From positions 1,488,001 to 1,552,000 of the forward strand of contig NZ_JACHLE010000001.1 in the NCBI RefSeq assembly GCF_014204415.1: a stretch of 64,000 bases of DNA, written 5' to 3'. The notes beneath the pieces are model-generated. The model made no database searches. It worked only from the letters and a program-made list of their open reading frames with translations, and was not told the origin of the DNA. Position 1 is the first letter of the stretch. Each line of letters opens with the position of its first letter. Of this stretch, positions 16,845 through 25,889 are shown one piece after another. A program made the position numbers and the translations under genes. Source of the stretch: Chryseobacterium defluvii. GTDB lineage: Bacteria; Bacteroidota; Bacteroidia; Flavobacteriales; Weeksellaceae.

Positions 16845-18491
16845 CTATTTTCCGATAGCTTCAGTGATCGGATTTCCTATATTTCCGCTTGGGAACTGTA
16901 TTTTCAGTAAGGAGGAGATCGTTGGTGCAATATCCGTCATATGATAAGGTTTATTGCTTTCCCCATGCTGAATACCCCACCCCATAAATATCAGAGGAAT
17001 ATGGGAGTCATAAGAATTCCACACACTGTGTGTAGTTCCTGTTTTAGAATAAGGCGGAAGCATAGAATCATGGGAAATCAGCTGAATATCACCGCTTCTT
17101 TGCCTGTTGATCCCGTTAATGATTCTTTGCTTGATAGGCTCAGGAATAGTAGCTTCCTGAACTTCTTTTACAGAAACAGCATATAAGACCGTAGGGTCCT
17201 TCTCAAGTTCTTCTATCGTGAAATCTCTTACATCATCCAGTTCTATTTTATTGTCTTTTAATAATTTCCTGTCGAAATAGATCTGGTAATTGTCAACAGC
17301 ATTGATCAGCCGATCAACCCCGAATTTATCTTTCAGCTTCTGATTGATCTCTTTCTCCATACCTTCTCCGAAAAAGCCTGTTGTTATTTTATGCTCTTTC
17401 AGAAAACCTACGGAATGAGCACCGCCATGATCTGCAGAAAGGAAAACCGTGTATTCTCCTTTCCCCACTTTGGAATCCAGGTAATTAAAAAACTGAGCTA
17501 AATCCTGATCCAGCCTCAGATAGACATCTTCAACCTCAATAGAATTCGGCCCGAATTTATGCCCTGCATAATCCGTAGATGCCAGGTTAATAGCTAAAAA
17601 GTCGGTAATGCCATCTTCGCCCATTTTTTCTCCTTCCACAGAGGCTTCAGCCAGTTTCAGGGTCAGCGTGTTTCCAAATGGTGTGTAACGGATGTTATCT
17701 TTTTTTAATTTATAATCTGCAGCTAAGTTAGTATAAGGAAAAGTCGGGGTTTTTGAGCTCCCCAGCAATCCTTCCCAAGGAGAATTATCTGGTGAGCTTT
17801 CCGTATACTGAGTGATCGGCAACAGAGTATTCCAGCCATTTGCCACCAACTGATCCGGTAAATTCTGAGCGTTAAATGATTTCAGCCATTGCGGCAGATC
17901 GTTCATATACCATGAGCTGGTGATGAAATCCCCGGTAGAATCATCAAACCAGAAAGCTCCCGTCGGGGTATGGCCCGCTGGAAGAATAGAAGCACGGTCT
18001 TTCAAAGATACCCCGATCACCTTCGACTGAAAATTAGTAGCCAGCCTCAGCTCATCTGTCACAGTTGTTGACCAAAGGTTTTTTGGAGAATGACTCCCCA
18101 CTCTGGTATTGGTAGTACCTACAGGTTGAACACTTTCATCAGCAGTACAATACACATTCTTTCCTGTTTCCTTATCCGTCCAGTCATTTCCTGCAATCCC
18201 ATGAATAGCCGGAACCGAACCTGTATAGATGCAGGTATGTCCCAAAGCCGTAACCGTAGGGACATAATTGATATGAACATTATTCAGGGAATAACCTGTA
18301 TTTAATAGCCTTTTGAAGCCATCGTTACCATATTTACTATAATAACGGTATAAATAATCCCAACGCATCTGGTCTACTACCAGACCAACCACTAATTTGG
18401 GCCTTTCTAATGAAGTATTTTTTTTTCTCTGAGCATTGATGGTAATCACGGACAAAAAAGTAAGCGCCGCAATAGAGATGTTCTTAAGCAT
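16845..18491 (-). CDS. pafA: PafA-type alkaline phosphatase
   Basis: Exported phosphate monoesterase of the alkaline phosphatase superfamily, not repressed by phosphate in its namesake. From the ATG at 18491 it has 548 residues, close to the 546 of Elizabethkingia PafA, and residue spacing matches. The nucleophile Thr79 corresponds to Thr81 (VPTVTALGHT), Asn100 to Asn102, Lys162 to Lys164 and Arg164 to Arg166; zinc ligands include Asp40 and the LSADHGGAH motif. The signal peptide ends TINAQ. An ATG at 18515 adds 8 residues, but it overlaps the promoter's -7 element and is rejected. Confidence 0.95.
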   Translation of the reverse strand: MLKNISIAALTFLSVITINAQRKKNTSLERPKLVVGLVVDQMRWDYLYRYYSKYGNDGFKRLLNTGYSLNNVHINYVPTVTALGHTCIYTGSVPAIHGIAGNDWTDKETGKNVYCTADESVQPVGTTNTRVGSHSPKNLWSTTVTDELRLATNFQSKVIGVSLKDRASILPAGHTPTGAFWFDDSTGDFITSSWYMNDLPQWLKSFNAQNLPDQLVANGWNTLLPITQYTESSPDNSPWEGLLGSSKTPTFPYTNLAADYKLKKDNIRYTPFGNTLTLKLAEASVEGEKMGEDGITDFLAINLASTDYAGHKFGPNSIEVEDVYLRLDQDLAQFFNYLDSKVGKGEYTVFLSADHGGAHSVGFLKEHKITTGFFGEGMEKEINQKLKDKFGVDRLINAVDNYQIYFDRKLLKDNKIELDDVRDFTIEELEKDPTVLYAVSVKEVQEATIPEPIKQRIINGINRQRSGDIQLISHDSMLPPYSKTGTTHSVWNSYDSHIPLIFMGWGIQHGESNKPYHMTDIAPTISSLLKIQFPSGNIGNPITEAIGK

Positions 18492-18512
18492 CCTGTAAAT
18501 TTTTATTGGAAG

Positions 18513-18520
18513 CAAATTTA
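18513..18520 (-). promoter_or_regulatory. -7 element of the pafA promoter
   Basis: The minus strand reads TAAATTTG, matching TAnnTTTG, 21 bases before the pafA ATG at 18491. It overlaps the alternative upstream ATG, which would then not be transcribed. Confidence 0.6.
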
Positions 18521-18671
18521 CGGGTTTTGGAAGTTCTGTAAAGTGAAATTTTATTTAAATTTCATCATTAAGCAACTTTTAATCCTAATTAAATTTGAAC
18601 ACAATAAAACTCAGGACGCTTTTATGAGTGGTTTTAATTAAAATATTTATTTTCAGGTACCTGAAATTCAA

Positions 18672-18679
18672 TAAATTTG
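18672..18679 (+). promoter_or_regulatory. -7 element upstream of the ankyrin gene
   Basis: TAAATTTG matches TAnnTTTG, 52 bases before the start codon at 18732. No clear -33 element was found. Confidence 0.4.
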
Positions 18680-18731
18680 ATTGGGTAAACGATAATGAAA
18701 TACGATCAACCTGTAATTAAAAAAACATCTT

Positions 18732-19475
18732 ATGGATTATTTTCAGAAAATCATCTACGATATTGAAGTTTTATCTCCGGAAGGGATAAAGGAATGTTTT
18801 GAAAACGGAGTGGATCCCAATGGTACTTTCAGAGACAAACCTCTTATCAATGAACTCATTACCGGATACCTGAGATCGGAAAGATTTAAAGAATGTATCA
18901 GGGTTTTTACAGAATATGGACTGGATTTTAATGATCAGCTGCTTTTGGCTGTTCTGACGGACGATGCATCGTCATTGGAAGAAATTCTAACCCGCAATCC
19001 GTCCGATATTCACAGAAAATATTCTTTTAACTGTGCTTTTACTCCGCTGCATGAGGCTTCACTGCTTCATATCTGTGCTGAATACAATCATCTAAGCTGT
19101 GCCAAAGTTTTAATCGCTCATGGTTTTGATGTAAACACCAAAGCAGGAATTGATGAAAATGGATTTGGCGGGCATACAGCCATTTTTCATACGGTTAATC
19201 AAAACTCCGGGGATTTTCTTGAATTCACGAAGCATCTCATTTCGGAATCTTCGGATCTTACTTACACTGTTAAAGGGCTTATTTGGGGGGAAAATTATGA
19301 ATGGGAGACTTTTATTCCGTCTGTCAACCCTATGAGTTATGCTATGATGGGACTTCTTCCTCAGTTCCAGAGGACTGAAAGGCAAATTTATGACACAGTT
19401 TCTGTCTTATTAAAGGGAGCATATGGAATTGATTATATTCCGGTAAATGTGCCTAATACATATTTGGGGAAATAA
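18732..19475 (+). CDS. Ankyrin-repeat protein
   Basis: A 247-residue cytosolic protein without signal or membrane segments. The best ankyrin unit is HICAEYNHLSCAKVLIAHGF then DVNTK (about residues 116-140). Weaker units lie on both sides (TPLHEASLL and GHTAIFHTVNQ), and NGVDPNGT near residue 26 resembles the end of a first repeat. Such proteins are common as stand-alone or immunity-type accessory genes in Bacteroidota, where they bind a protein partner. It is followed by a SUKH-family gene 90 bases on, which hints at accessory or immunity material. Confidence 0.8.
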   Translation: MDYFQKIIYDIEVLSPEGIKECFENGVDPNGTFRDKPLINELITGYLRSERFKECIRVFTEYGLDFNDQLLLAVLTDDASSLEEILTRNPSDIHRKYSFNCAFTPLHEASLLHICAEYNHLSCAKVLIAHGFDVNTKAGIDENGFGGHTAIFHTVNQNSGDFLEFTKHLISESSDLTYTVKGLIWGENYEWETFIPSVNPMSYAMMGLLPQFQRTERQIYDTVSVLLKGAYGIDYIPVNVPNTYLGK

Positions 19476-19565
19476 CTGAACATTATTAAATATAATTTCA
19501 TAAATTTATTCTTAAAAGTATTGATGAATTTCAAGATACGTCTGTTTTTAAAGTAAAAATATGAA

Positions 19566-20000
19566 ATGAAAGATTTTGAAAATATTCTCATCGAAAATGG
19601 CTGGAAAAAACACATAGAAAATTCTGAAAATTCTAGCCTAATTTTCGAAGACATTGAAAAAATGATTGGATTTAAACTTCCTGATGATTATAGTGAGTAT
19701 GTGCAAAATTTTTATGGAGGCGAAAACTTCATTGGAAATGAATACATCATTCTATGGGATCTAAATGATTTAGTTGAATATAACCAGGATTATGAAATCA
19801 TTCAAAATCTTAAAAATATAATTGGAATTGGAGGAAATGGTGGTGGAGAGTTTATCGGGATAGAATATTTAAAGGATTCTGAATACAGAATTGTCCTTTG
19901 CCCTCTTATAGGCATGAACGAAAAAGATTTTATGGAAATAGGCAGCTCGTTTTCTGATTTTTTAATGCGTCTGCAGTTGGGCAAAAATTGGTTTAAATAA
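19566..20000 (+). CDS. SUKH (SMI1/KNR4) family protein, possible immunity protein
   Basis: A 144-residue protein with the SMI1/KNR4 fold pattern: IEKMIGFKLPDDYSEYVQNFYGGE at about 30-55, a central GIGGNGGGEFIGIE turn-strand, and the C-terminal SSFSDFLMRL helix. SUKH proteins are frequently cytosolic immunity proteins against polymorphic toxins, although free-standing copies of unknown role are common in Chryseobacterium. No toxin gene is adjacent. Codon use looks more AT-rich than in the flanking mdh gene. Confidence 0.85.
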   Translation: MKDFENILIENGWKKHIENSENSSLIFEDIEKMIGFKLPDDYSEYVQNFYGGENFIGNEYIILWDLNDLVEYNQDYEIIQNLKNIIGIGGNGGGEFIGIEYLKDSEYRIVLCPLIGMNEKDFMEIGSSFSDFLMRLQLGKNWFK

Positions 20001-20014
20001 TATTTCCTATATAT

Positions 20015-20058
20015 AAAAAAGTTTTGGCGCGGCATTTAGGCCGCGCCAAAACTTTTTT
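20015..20058. terminator. Bidirectional 19-bp GC-topped hairpin
   Basis: AAAAAAGTTTTGGCGCGGC at 20015-20033 is perfectly complementary to 20040-20058, with a six-base loop, A/T runs on both sides and convergent genes (SUKH and mdh) on both sides. Confidence 0.92.
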
Positions 20059-20073
20059 ATGTAAGATTCTATC

Positions 20074-21000
20074 TTAAAACTTCAGATCTCCGTTCACCTC
20101 TCTCACCGCTTTCGCAGCTTCGGCAAACTTTGCTTTTTCCTCTTCAGTCAGGGTAATATTTACGATTTTCTCAACACCATTGGCACCGATGATCGCAGGA
20201 ACCCCTAAACAGATATCGCTTTCTCCGTATTCACCGTCAAGCATTAAAGAACAAGGGATCATTTTCTTCTGGTCGCAGGCAATAGCCTGAACCATTACAG
20301 AAACTGCCGCACCCGGTGCATACCATGCTGATGTTCCCAATAACTTGGTAAGAGTAGCACCACCTACTTTAGTTTCTTCAATAACGTATTTTTGTTTTTC
20401 TTCATCCAGGAATTCAGTTACAGGAACTCCGTTTCTCGTAGCCTTGCTTAGTAAAGGAAGCATTCCTGTATCACTGTGGGCAGCGATCACCATTCCGTCT
20501 ACGTCAGAAATCGGGCTCTCCAATGCTTCAGCCAATCTGTATTTGAATCTTGCAGAATCCAGGGCGCCTCCCATTCCGATGATCTTATGTTTTGGAAGCC
20601 CTGAAGTTTTGTGTACCAGGTAAGCCATTGTATCCATTGGGTTAGAAACCACAATGATGATCACATCCGGAGAATGTTTTACTAAATTGGCCGTAACTTC
20701 CTTTACGATCCCAGCATTGATGCCGATCAGCTCTTCTCTTGTCATCCCCGGTTTTCTCGGAATACCCGAAGTGATAACAGCTACCTGAGAGCCTGCTGTT
20801 TTACTGTAGTCTCCTGTTGTTCCGGTAATTTTGGTATCAAAACCGTTCAATGATGCAGTCTGCATCAAATCCATTGCTTTACCTTCGGCAAAACCTTCCT
20901 TAATGTCTACTAAAACCACTTCCGAACAGAAGTCTTTCATAGCGATGTATTCTGCACAGCTTGCTCCTACAGCGCCTGCACCTACTACAGTTACTTTCAT
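20074..21000 (-). CDS. mdh: Malate dehydrogenase
   Basis: NAD-dependent oxidation of malate to oxaloacetate in the TCA cycle. The 308-residue LDH-like form has the Rossmann motif VVGAGAVGASCAE at 4-16, the acidic residue Asp32 after beta-2 that favours NAD, the mobile-loop GIPRKPGMTREEL with substrate arginines, and VSNPMD. The catalytic histidine is in AAHSDTGM rather than the commoner GGHGDxM; HSDTGM variants are seen in Bacteroidota. Cytosolic. It has its own promoter and terminator, so it appears monocistronic. Confidence 0.94.
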   Translation of the reverse strand: MKVTVVGAGAVGASCAEYIAMKDFCSEVVLVDIKEGFAEGKAMDLMQTASLNGFDTKITGTTGDYSKTAGSQVAVITSGIPRKPGMTREELIGINAGIVKEVTANLVKHSPDVIIIVVSNPMDTMAYLVHKTSGLPKHKIIGMGGALDSARFKYRLAEALESPISDVDGMVIAAHSDTGMLPLLSKATRNGVPVTEFLDEEKQKYVIEETKVGGATLTKLLGTSAWYAPGAAVSVMVQAIACDQKKMIPCSLMLDGEYGESDICLGVPAIIGANGVEKIVNITLTEEEKAKFAEAAKAVREVNGDLKF

Positions 21001-21089
21001 AATATTTACTTTTTTAATTTTTTAATGGTTATGATGGAACCTTACGGTTTCATTTTCACTATTTTTTGTTGAATTTGTTTTTTGATGCC

Positions 21090-21119
21090 CAAATTTAATA
21101 ATTCCTGAAAAGTTGAGCA
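21090..21119 (-). promoter_or_regulatory. Promoter of mdh
   Basis: On the minus strand TAAATTTG (21097-21090) matches the -7 consensus. TTGC at 21119-21116, about 18 bases upstream, is a plausible -33 element. The leader to the mdh ATG would be about 80 bases. Confidence 0.5.
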
Positions 21120-21174
21120 ATTTTTAAGGAATATAATTAAGCACGAAATAAATAATGAAAAAAAACGGAAACAT

Positions 21175-21729
21175 TTAATGAGTATTCAGCAAAAAAGAGT
21201 ATAATTTCTTAGCACCAGAGAGTACCTTATCATAATTTTCTTCTGCCACTTCCGCATCAAGAATTTCCTTGAAATTTTTCCACATAGAGCCTGTATTTTC
21301 CTGGTAGCATCCGAAAAAATGGAAAGTTACCTCATCAAAACCCTCCGTTTTAGAGAGCTGTTTGGCAATCACATTCCCGCCTAAAGTAGAGCCTTCGATC
21401 ACATACAGCATTCCAAGAGCTTCATACTCATTATCAATATCAAAAGACGAAATAACGGCCGATCCCGGCTCTAAGGACAGGCTTTCAATATCTTTCTCAA
21501 TGAGGGGAAGCTTTCTCCGCTGTTTAAGATGAAGCTTTTCAGAAAATTTTTCAGAAAGGACATTAAAGATACGGTCTTCCGAATGCTGCAGCATCAGGTA
21601 ATTGGCATAGACCATCTTTTTATAGTCCTCAAAAGTGAAGGTCTTATTGAAAATTTTTTCAGAATTAAAAAGTTTTTCGGCAGCGTCATGGTATTGCGCT
21701 GTATGATGCTTAAGATATTCAGATATCAT
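21175..21729 (-). CDS. Biliverdin-producing heme oxygenase
   Basis: A 184-residue heme oxygenase that opens heme to biliverdin, CO and iron. LKHHTAQYHDAAE carries the proximal-ligand candidate His14. LYVIEGSTLGGNVIAKQL (about 109-126) is the distal-helix signature with the flexible glycines. It starts 15 bases after the bacteriophytochrome gene ends on the same strand, so the pair is one operon in which this enzyme makes the chromophore. The BphO/HmuO family call is secure; reductase partners are not in the window. Confidence 0.9.
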   Translation of the reverse strand: MISEYLKHHTAQYHDAAEKLFNSEKIFNKTFTFEDYKKMVYANYLMLQHSEDRIFNVLSEKFSEKLHLKQRRKLPLIEKDIESLSLEPGSAVISSFDIDNEYEALGMLYVIEGSTLGGNVIAKQLSKTEGFDEVTFHFFGCYQENTGSMWKNFKEILDAEVAEENYDKVLSGAKKLYSFLLNTH

Positions 21730-21744
21730 ATTGAAATTGAAGGT

Positions 21745-23952
21745 TTAAATATCTTCAAATGTAGGTTTTTTGAATGTTAAATAAAAAGATGTTCCCTCTT
21801 TGCTGCTTTCATACTCAATATTCCCTCCTATCCTTTTCATAATTCTGTGAACGATGGACAATCCTACTCCGTTTCCCTTAAACTTTTTTGCGTTGTCCAT
21901 CCTGTTGAAGATCCTGAACATCTTATGTTTTTCTTCTTCCGGAATACCGATCCCATTATCTGAAATTCTGTATGTGACAAAAGATCCATCCTCTATTCCT
22001 TCGATCTCTACCCTAGGCTGTTCCTTTTGTGAAGAATATTTTACGGCATTATTGATAATGTTTAAAAAGGCCTGATGCAGCAGAGTTTTATCTGCCAGAA
22101 CGTTCGGGCATTCTTTAATGATGACCTCACTTTTCGGGCTTTCAAAAGTAATTTTGGCATTTTCGGAGATCTTTTGGATCATCAGATTGGTCTGAAGGCT
22201 TTCTAGCTTTATCTCACTGTATTTGGCACGACTTAGCTGTAAAACGTCATGCATCATTTCAGCCATGCTATCAATCTCCTCAATGATGGCGTTGATCTTA
22301 CTTTTACTCTTTTCCGAACCGTCGGTAAGGCTGTTTAAAAGCATCTGGGCATTCAGCCTCATAACAGTTAAAGGAGTTCCCAGGTCATGGGAGATCGTAT
22401 AGGAAAAGCTGTCAAGCTCTTCATTCACCTTTTTTAGCTCATCATTAAGCTTTCTGATGATATTATATTGCTTATGGGAAGTCTCCAGGATCACATCGCG
22501 GATAGCCTGCACGGCACTTATATTCCTTGAATTCCATCTTTTGGAGTTTCCTTTTATACTTTTGGTGAACAGCCGGAAAGATGTTCTTGGGGAAACGATG
22601 TGCTTTTCTATTCCGCCTTGTGAAACTACGGCTATTTCCTTTTCCGGATTTCCGGCCCAGCTGATATGCTCATCGAACTCTTTCCGGAACCATATCAGCA
22701 TTTCATTCTTATTCCGCTCAATAAAATAGATGATGATTCCTGCCACACTTTCATCCAATCCCAGATCCTCCCCATATTCTTTCAGAAAACTCCGGTTTAT
22801 ATAGATACTTTCGTTCGTATTTTCGTAAGCCCACCGGACTATCTTTTGAATGGTTCCAGATGCAGGGGTGATTCCTTCGGTCACAATATCCTCATCAGAA
22901 ACAATGGCCAAGCCATCCGCTTCAGGCAAATCTTTGATACTTGTCTTATTTCCTGCCAGAGAATCAAATAAAGAGTTTTGTTTTAAGAATTCTGTTTTTA
23001 ATTGTGTGGCTTTCTCATTCAGGTCCAGACGGTATTCCAGTTCCTTTTTAGATTTAAATGAAGAATAGGCATTCGAGGCGAGTGCCGTGAAGATTCCGGC
23101 CTGCACTCTGTCTTCCAGGTCAATGTGTTTCGGCTCTGAATTCTGGCAGGTTACCAGTCCCCAAAGATAGTCATCAATAATAATGGAAATACTGAAACTT
23201 GAAGATGCTCCCGAATTTTTAACATATTGCCCGTGAATAGGCGACATTCCTCGTGAAGCTGTAAAAGTCAGATCTACAGGTTCTTCACTTTTACTCAAAA
23301 GCGGAACTGCCTCGGCATACACATTACTAAAGATCCTCTTTCTTTTTTTCATGTAAAGCGCTCTTGCCTGCTTCGGAATATCAGATTCCGGATAGTGCAG
23401 CCCCAGATAGCTTTCCATATGTTCGCTTTTCCTTTCGGCAATTACTTTCCCTGAACCGTCCCTCATGAACTTATATACCATCATCCGGTCATAATTCACA
23501 GTCCCTGCAAGAATATTCAGTAAATGCTCCCATATTTCCTGTTCATCATCTATGATATAAAAATTATCATATTTATTAGAAATACGTTTGCTAGGATTAG
23601 GTACAACTTCTTCAAGCTCTAAAAAAATATGCTTTTTGCTCCTGAAAACGGAGAAGTGGTATTCTTTATCACTGACAAAGATCTTATCAAAATAGGTTTC
23701 GTTCTCTCTTTTGGTAAACCGGTGCAAAGAAGTATAAATATCTGACTCGATGATGCTCTGAAAACTTCCCGGAAAATCCGTGATCTTCTTATCGAAAAGC
23801 TGTTCTATATTCCCGATATTGAAAATTTCTGTAATATTCCTGCTGAAAAAAGTAATGGAAAATGACTCTGCATCAATGCCAATCAGATATCCAAAACTTT
23901 GTATATAACCGGGAATATGGATGGGTTCTTCATGACACTCTACAAAATTCAT
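21745..23952 (-). CDS. bphP: Bacteriophytochrome histidine kinase
   Basis: A red/far-red photoreceptor kinase of 735 residues. Cys6 in the N-terminal tail, before HEEPIHIPG, is the biliverdin attachment site. PAS (about 7-115), GAF (about 135-305) with YPESDIPKQAR at 188-197 and the chromophore-near His240, PHY (about 320-495) with the tongue motif PRTSF at 455-459. HisKA has phospho-acceptor His522 (SHDLGTPL). The HATPase domain shows NIINNAVKYS, DNGIGIP and GNGVGLSIV. No response regulator is adjacent. The heme oxygenase gene follows in the same transcript. Confidence 0.95.
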   Translation of the reverse strand: MNFVECHEEPIHIPGYIQSFGYLIGIDAESFSITFFSRNITEIFNIGNIEQLFDKKITDFPGSFQSIIESDIYTSLHRFTKRENETYFDKIFVSDKEYHFSVFRSKKHIFLELEEVVPNPSKRISNKYDNFYIIDDEQEIWEHLLNILAGTVNYDRMMVYKFMRDGSGKVIAERKSEHMESYLGLHYPESDIPKQARALYMKKRKRIFSNVYAEAVPLLSKSEEPVDLTFTASRGMSPIHGQYVKNSGASSSFSISIIIDDYLWGLVTCQNSEPKHIDLEDRVQAGIFTALASNAYSSFKSKKELEYRLDLNEKATQLKTEFLKQNSLFDSLAGNKTSIKDLPEADGLAIVSDEDIVTEGITPASGTIQKIVRWAYENTNESIYINRSFLKEYGEDLGLDESVAGIIIYFIERNKNEMLIWFRKEFDEHISWAGNPEKEIAVVSQGGIEKHIVSPRTSFRLFTKSIKGNSKRWNSRNISAVQAIRDVILETSHKQYNIIRKLNDELKKVNEELDSFSYTISHDLGTPLTVMRLNAQMLLNSLTDGSEKSKSKINAIIEEIDSMAEMMHDVLQLSRAKYSEIKLESLQTNLMIQKISENAKITFESPKSEVIIKECPNVLADKTLLHQAFLNIINNAVKYSSQKEQPRVEIEGIEDGSFVTYRISDNGIGIPEEEKHKMFRIFNRMDNAKKFKGNGVGLSIVHRIMKRIGGNIEYESSKEGTSFYLTFKKPTFEDI

Positions 23953-23969
23953 ACTATTCTTATATCTAC

Positions 23970-23977
23970 CAAATATA
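23970..23977 (-). promoter_or_regulatory. -7 element of the bphP operon
   Basis: The minus strand reads TATATTTG 17 bases before the bphP start codon, implying a very short leader. No -33 element was recognised. Confidence 0.5.
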
Positions 23978-24041
23978 ACGAATTTTTTAAAGTTTTATGA
24001 TGATTGAGCCAAGTTTAGATTCCGCAAAATATCAAAAAAGC

Positions 24042-25055
24042 TTATGCTTCTTTATCAAAATAGAGCATATAATATTTCCCTTTTTCATCCTGCCCCTGTG
24101 CAAGCATCTGCCGGTCTCCGTGGATATAAATATGGAAGTTCTTGTCTAGTTTAATAATGCTTTTGAAATGCCTTTGTGTTTTCTTTACAGCCGTTTCATT
24201 GATCGGGAATTCTTCGGCAATATTGATCTGCATATCCTGCTCGTAGTCTGTTTTGAAATTCACAAAACTTTCGATCACATGCTCATCACCCAATACTTCA
24301 TTGGTAAACTCATCCAGATTGAACTGTTCTTTTTCTTTAAAGAAGTTGATAGACTTATTTAAAAAATCCGCCTGATCTGCCCTTGATACTTCAAATTCCT
24401 GCGGAAGCTGTTTTGTAATATAATCCTTATAAACCATAAGGGCCTCCTGGGTATGGAAATACTCATCATCACGCTGCTTCACTTTCAGGAAATCCTCAAA
24501 CCAGTAGTACATATCCCCATTTTTGTTGTTATCCACTACAGAAAGGACATAACCGCTTTCTTTGTTATTATTATAGATCAAAGCTGCCTTATCAATTTTG
24601 GATAATCCGATCCCCAAGTCTTTTTCCAATTCAAAGGTTTCATTTTTAGGGAATATCTTTAGGAATGATTCTCTTTTTTCGGTTTTGAAAATCCCGATCT
24701 TATCCACTTTTTCAGCTCCTTCCCCATCGCCTTCAAAATACACAATAAACAATTCACCGCCTTGCACTCTCGGATTTTCTGCCGCTTCAAAAAGGTGCTT
24801 GGCAATATTTTCAGATTCCCACAGGAATTTGGCCTTGTCATCAAAAATTTCGGACACAGCACTGTAAACAGGATTATTAACCAAATAAGAATCACTGTAA
24901 AACTGATAGGTTTCTTCCGTCTTAAAGGCGCCTAAAAAATAGTTTTCAAGCAGTTCCGCCATCCCCTCATCCAGCTGTAATTCTTCCTGAGAAAGGATCA
25001 AAGATTCCCCGTTGATTTTATTTCCTACCCTGTGAACTATAATTTTTGAAAACAT
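24042..25055 (-). CDS. Nucleoid-associated protein, NdpA/YejK family
   Basis: A 337-residue cytosolic protein of the 37-kDa nucleoid-associated family: MFSKIIVHRVGNKINGE at the N-terminus, LLENYFLGAF near 37, GGELFIVYFEGDG near 105, and a lysine-rich DNA-binding-like C-terminal part. Members bind the nucleoid; precise function is unclear. An in-frame start at 25106 adds 17 residues, but the promoter -7 element at 25076-25083 lies inside that extension, so the ATG at 25055 is right. Confidence 0.88.
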   Translation of the reverse strand: MFSKIIVHRVGNKINGESLILSQEELQLDEGMAELLENYFLGAFKTEETYQFYSDSYLVNNPVYSAVSEIFDDKAKFLWESENIAKHLFEAAENPRVQGGELFIVYFEGDGEGAEKVDKIGIFKTEKRESFLKIFPKNETFELEKDLGIGLSKIDKAALIYNNNKESGYVLSVVDNNKNGDMYYWFEDFLKVKQRDDEYFHTQEALMVYKDYITKQLPQEFEVSRADQADFLNKSINFFKEKEQFNLDEFTNEVLGDEHVIESFVNFKTDYEQDMQINIAEEFPINETAVKKTQRHFKSIIKLDKNFHIYIHGDRQMLAQGQDEKGKYYMLYFDKEA

Positions 25056-25075
25056 TTTCGATTTTTTTGAGGGGA

Positions 25076-25083
25076 CAAATATA
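25076..25083 (-). promoter_or_regulatory. -7 element of the NdpA-like gene
   Basis: The minus strand reads TATATTTG 20 bases before the ATG at 25055. It decides the start by ruling out the upstream ATG at 25106. Confidence 0.55.
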
Positions 25084-25186
25084 GCAGTAAACTTCAAAGA
25101 CAGCAAGAGATAAACCCTGTATTTCAGTTTAAGATATAATTCCTATTTTAGTCTCTGTAAGAATCAAACTTAAGGCATCCTATACA

Positions 25187-25678
25187 ATGAAAAAACTGAT
25201 CTTTATTTTTTTATTAATTCTTTCCTGTACCATGCAGTCTCAGCAAACTCATATTTATATTGTAAGACATGCAGAAAAAGATATTTCCGATAAGACCAAT
25301 ACCAATCCTGATCTTAGCAAGCCCGGAAAACAAAGAGCTGAAAAACTGCTCTCGGTATTGAAGAAAGTAAAGTTTTCAGCTGCTTACTCTACTCCTTATA
25401 AAAGGACTCAACAAACCCTGAAACCCATAGCAGAATATAATGCCGTTGAAATCACTGATTATGATCCTAAAAACAATCAGCAACTGGCTGAAGAGATCCT
25501 GAATATATATTCCGGTAAAAATGTCATTATCGCAGGACATTCCAATACCATCCTCGAAATGGTGAAAGCATTTGGAGCAAAGAAACCTTTTGAGGAGATC
25601 TCTGAGGATGATTATTCCAACCTTTTCCATATAATTATTGAAAAAGATAAAGTAAATCTTGAATCTTCAAAATATTAA
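25187..25678 (+). CDS. Exported histidine phosphatase (SixA/PhoE-like)
   Basis: Small phosphohistidine-intermediate phosphatase, 163 residues. A signal peptide, possibly a lipoprotein signal (ILSC at 12-15), precedes the catalytic IVRHAEK (His28 region, the RHG/RHAE motif). STPYKRTQQT supplies the second arginine and AGHSN the second histidine. This is the short SixA-like architecture. Export suggests a periplasmic phosphatase rather than a phosphorelay regulator; the substrate is unknown. It stands alone between divergent and accessory genes. Confidence 0.87.
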   Translation: MKKLIFIFLLILSCTMQSQQTHIYIVRHAEKDISDKTNTNPDLSKPGKQRAEKLLSVLKKVKFSAAYSTPYKRTQQTLKPIAEYNAVEITDYDPKNNQQLAEEILNIYSGKNVIIAGHSNTILEMVKAFGAKKPFEEISEDDYSNLFHIIIEKDKVNLESSKY

Positions 25679-25865
25679 ATGATATAGGGTATTTTTAAAC
25701 CTTTCTGTGGCTTTTGTGGTTAATAATTCCCACTTAAAAATTCGGAAAAAGTTTATGTAAGTATCTCGTTTTGATAATGATCCTTATCATTTTGACACTA
25801 CTTTTATTCATAAACTGATTAAAAAAAACACATAACAAACTTATTTACAATAATTTATAAAAACT

Positions 25866-25873
25866 TATTTTTG
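25866..25873 (+). promoter_or_regulatory. -7 element of the accessory gene group at 25.9 kb
   Basis: TATTTTTG matches TAnnTTTG 16 bases before the ATG at 25890. A TTTA about 18 bases upstream could be a weak -33 element. Confidence 0.45.
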
Positions 25874-25889
25874 AAGGAATAGGATTGGT

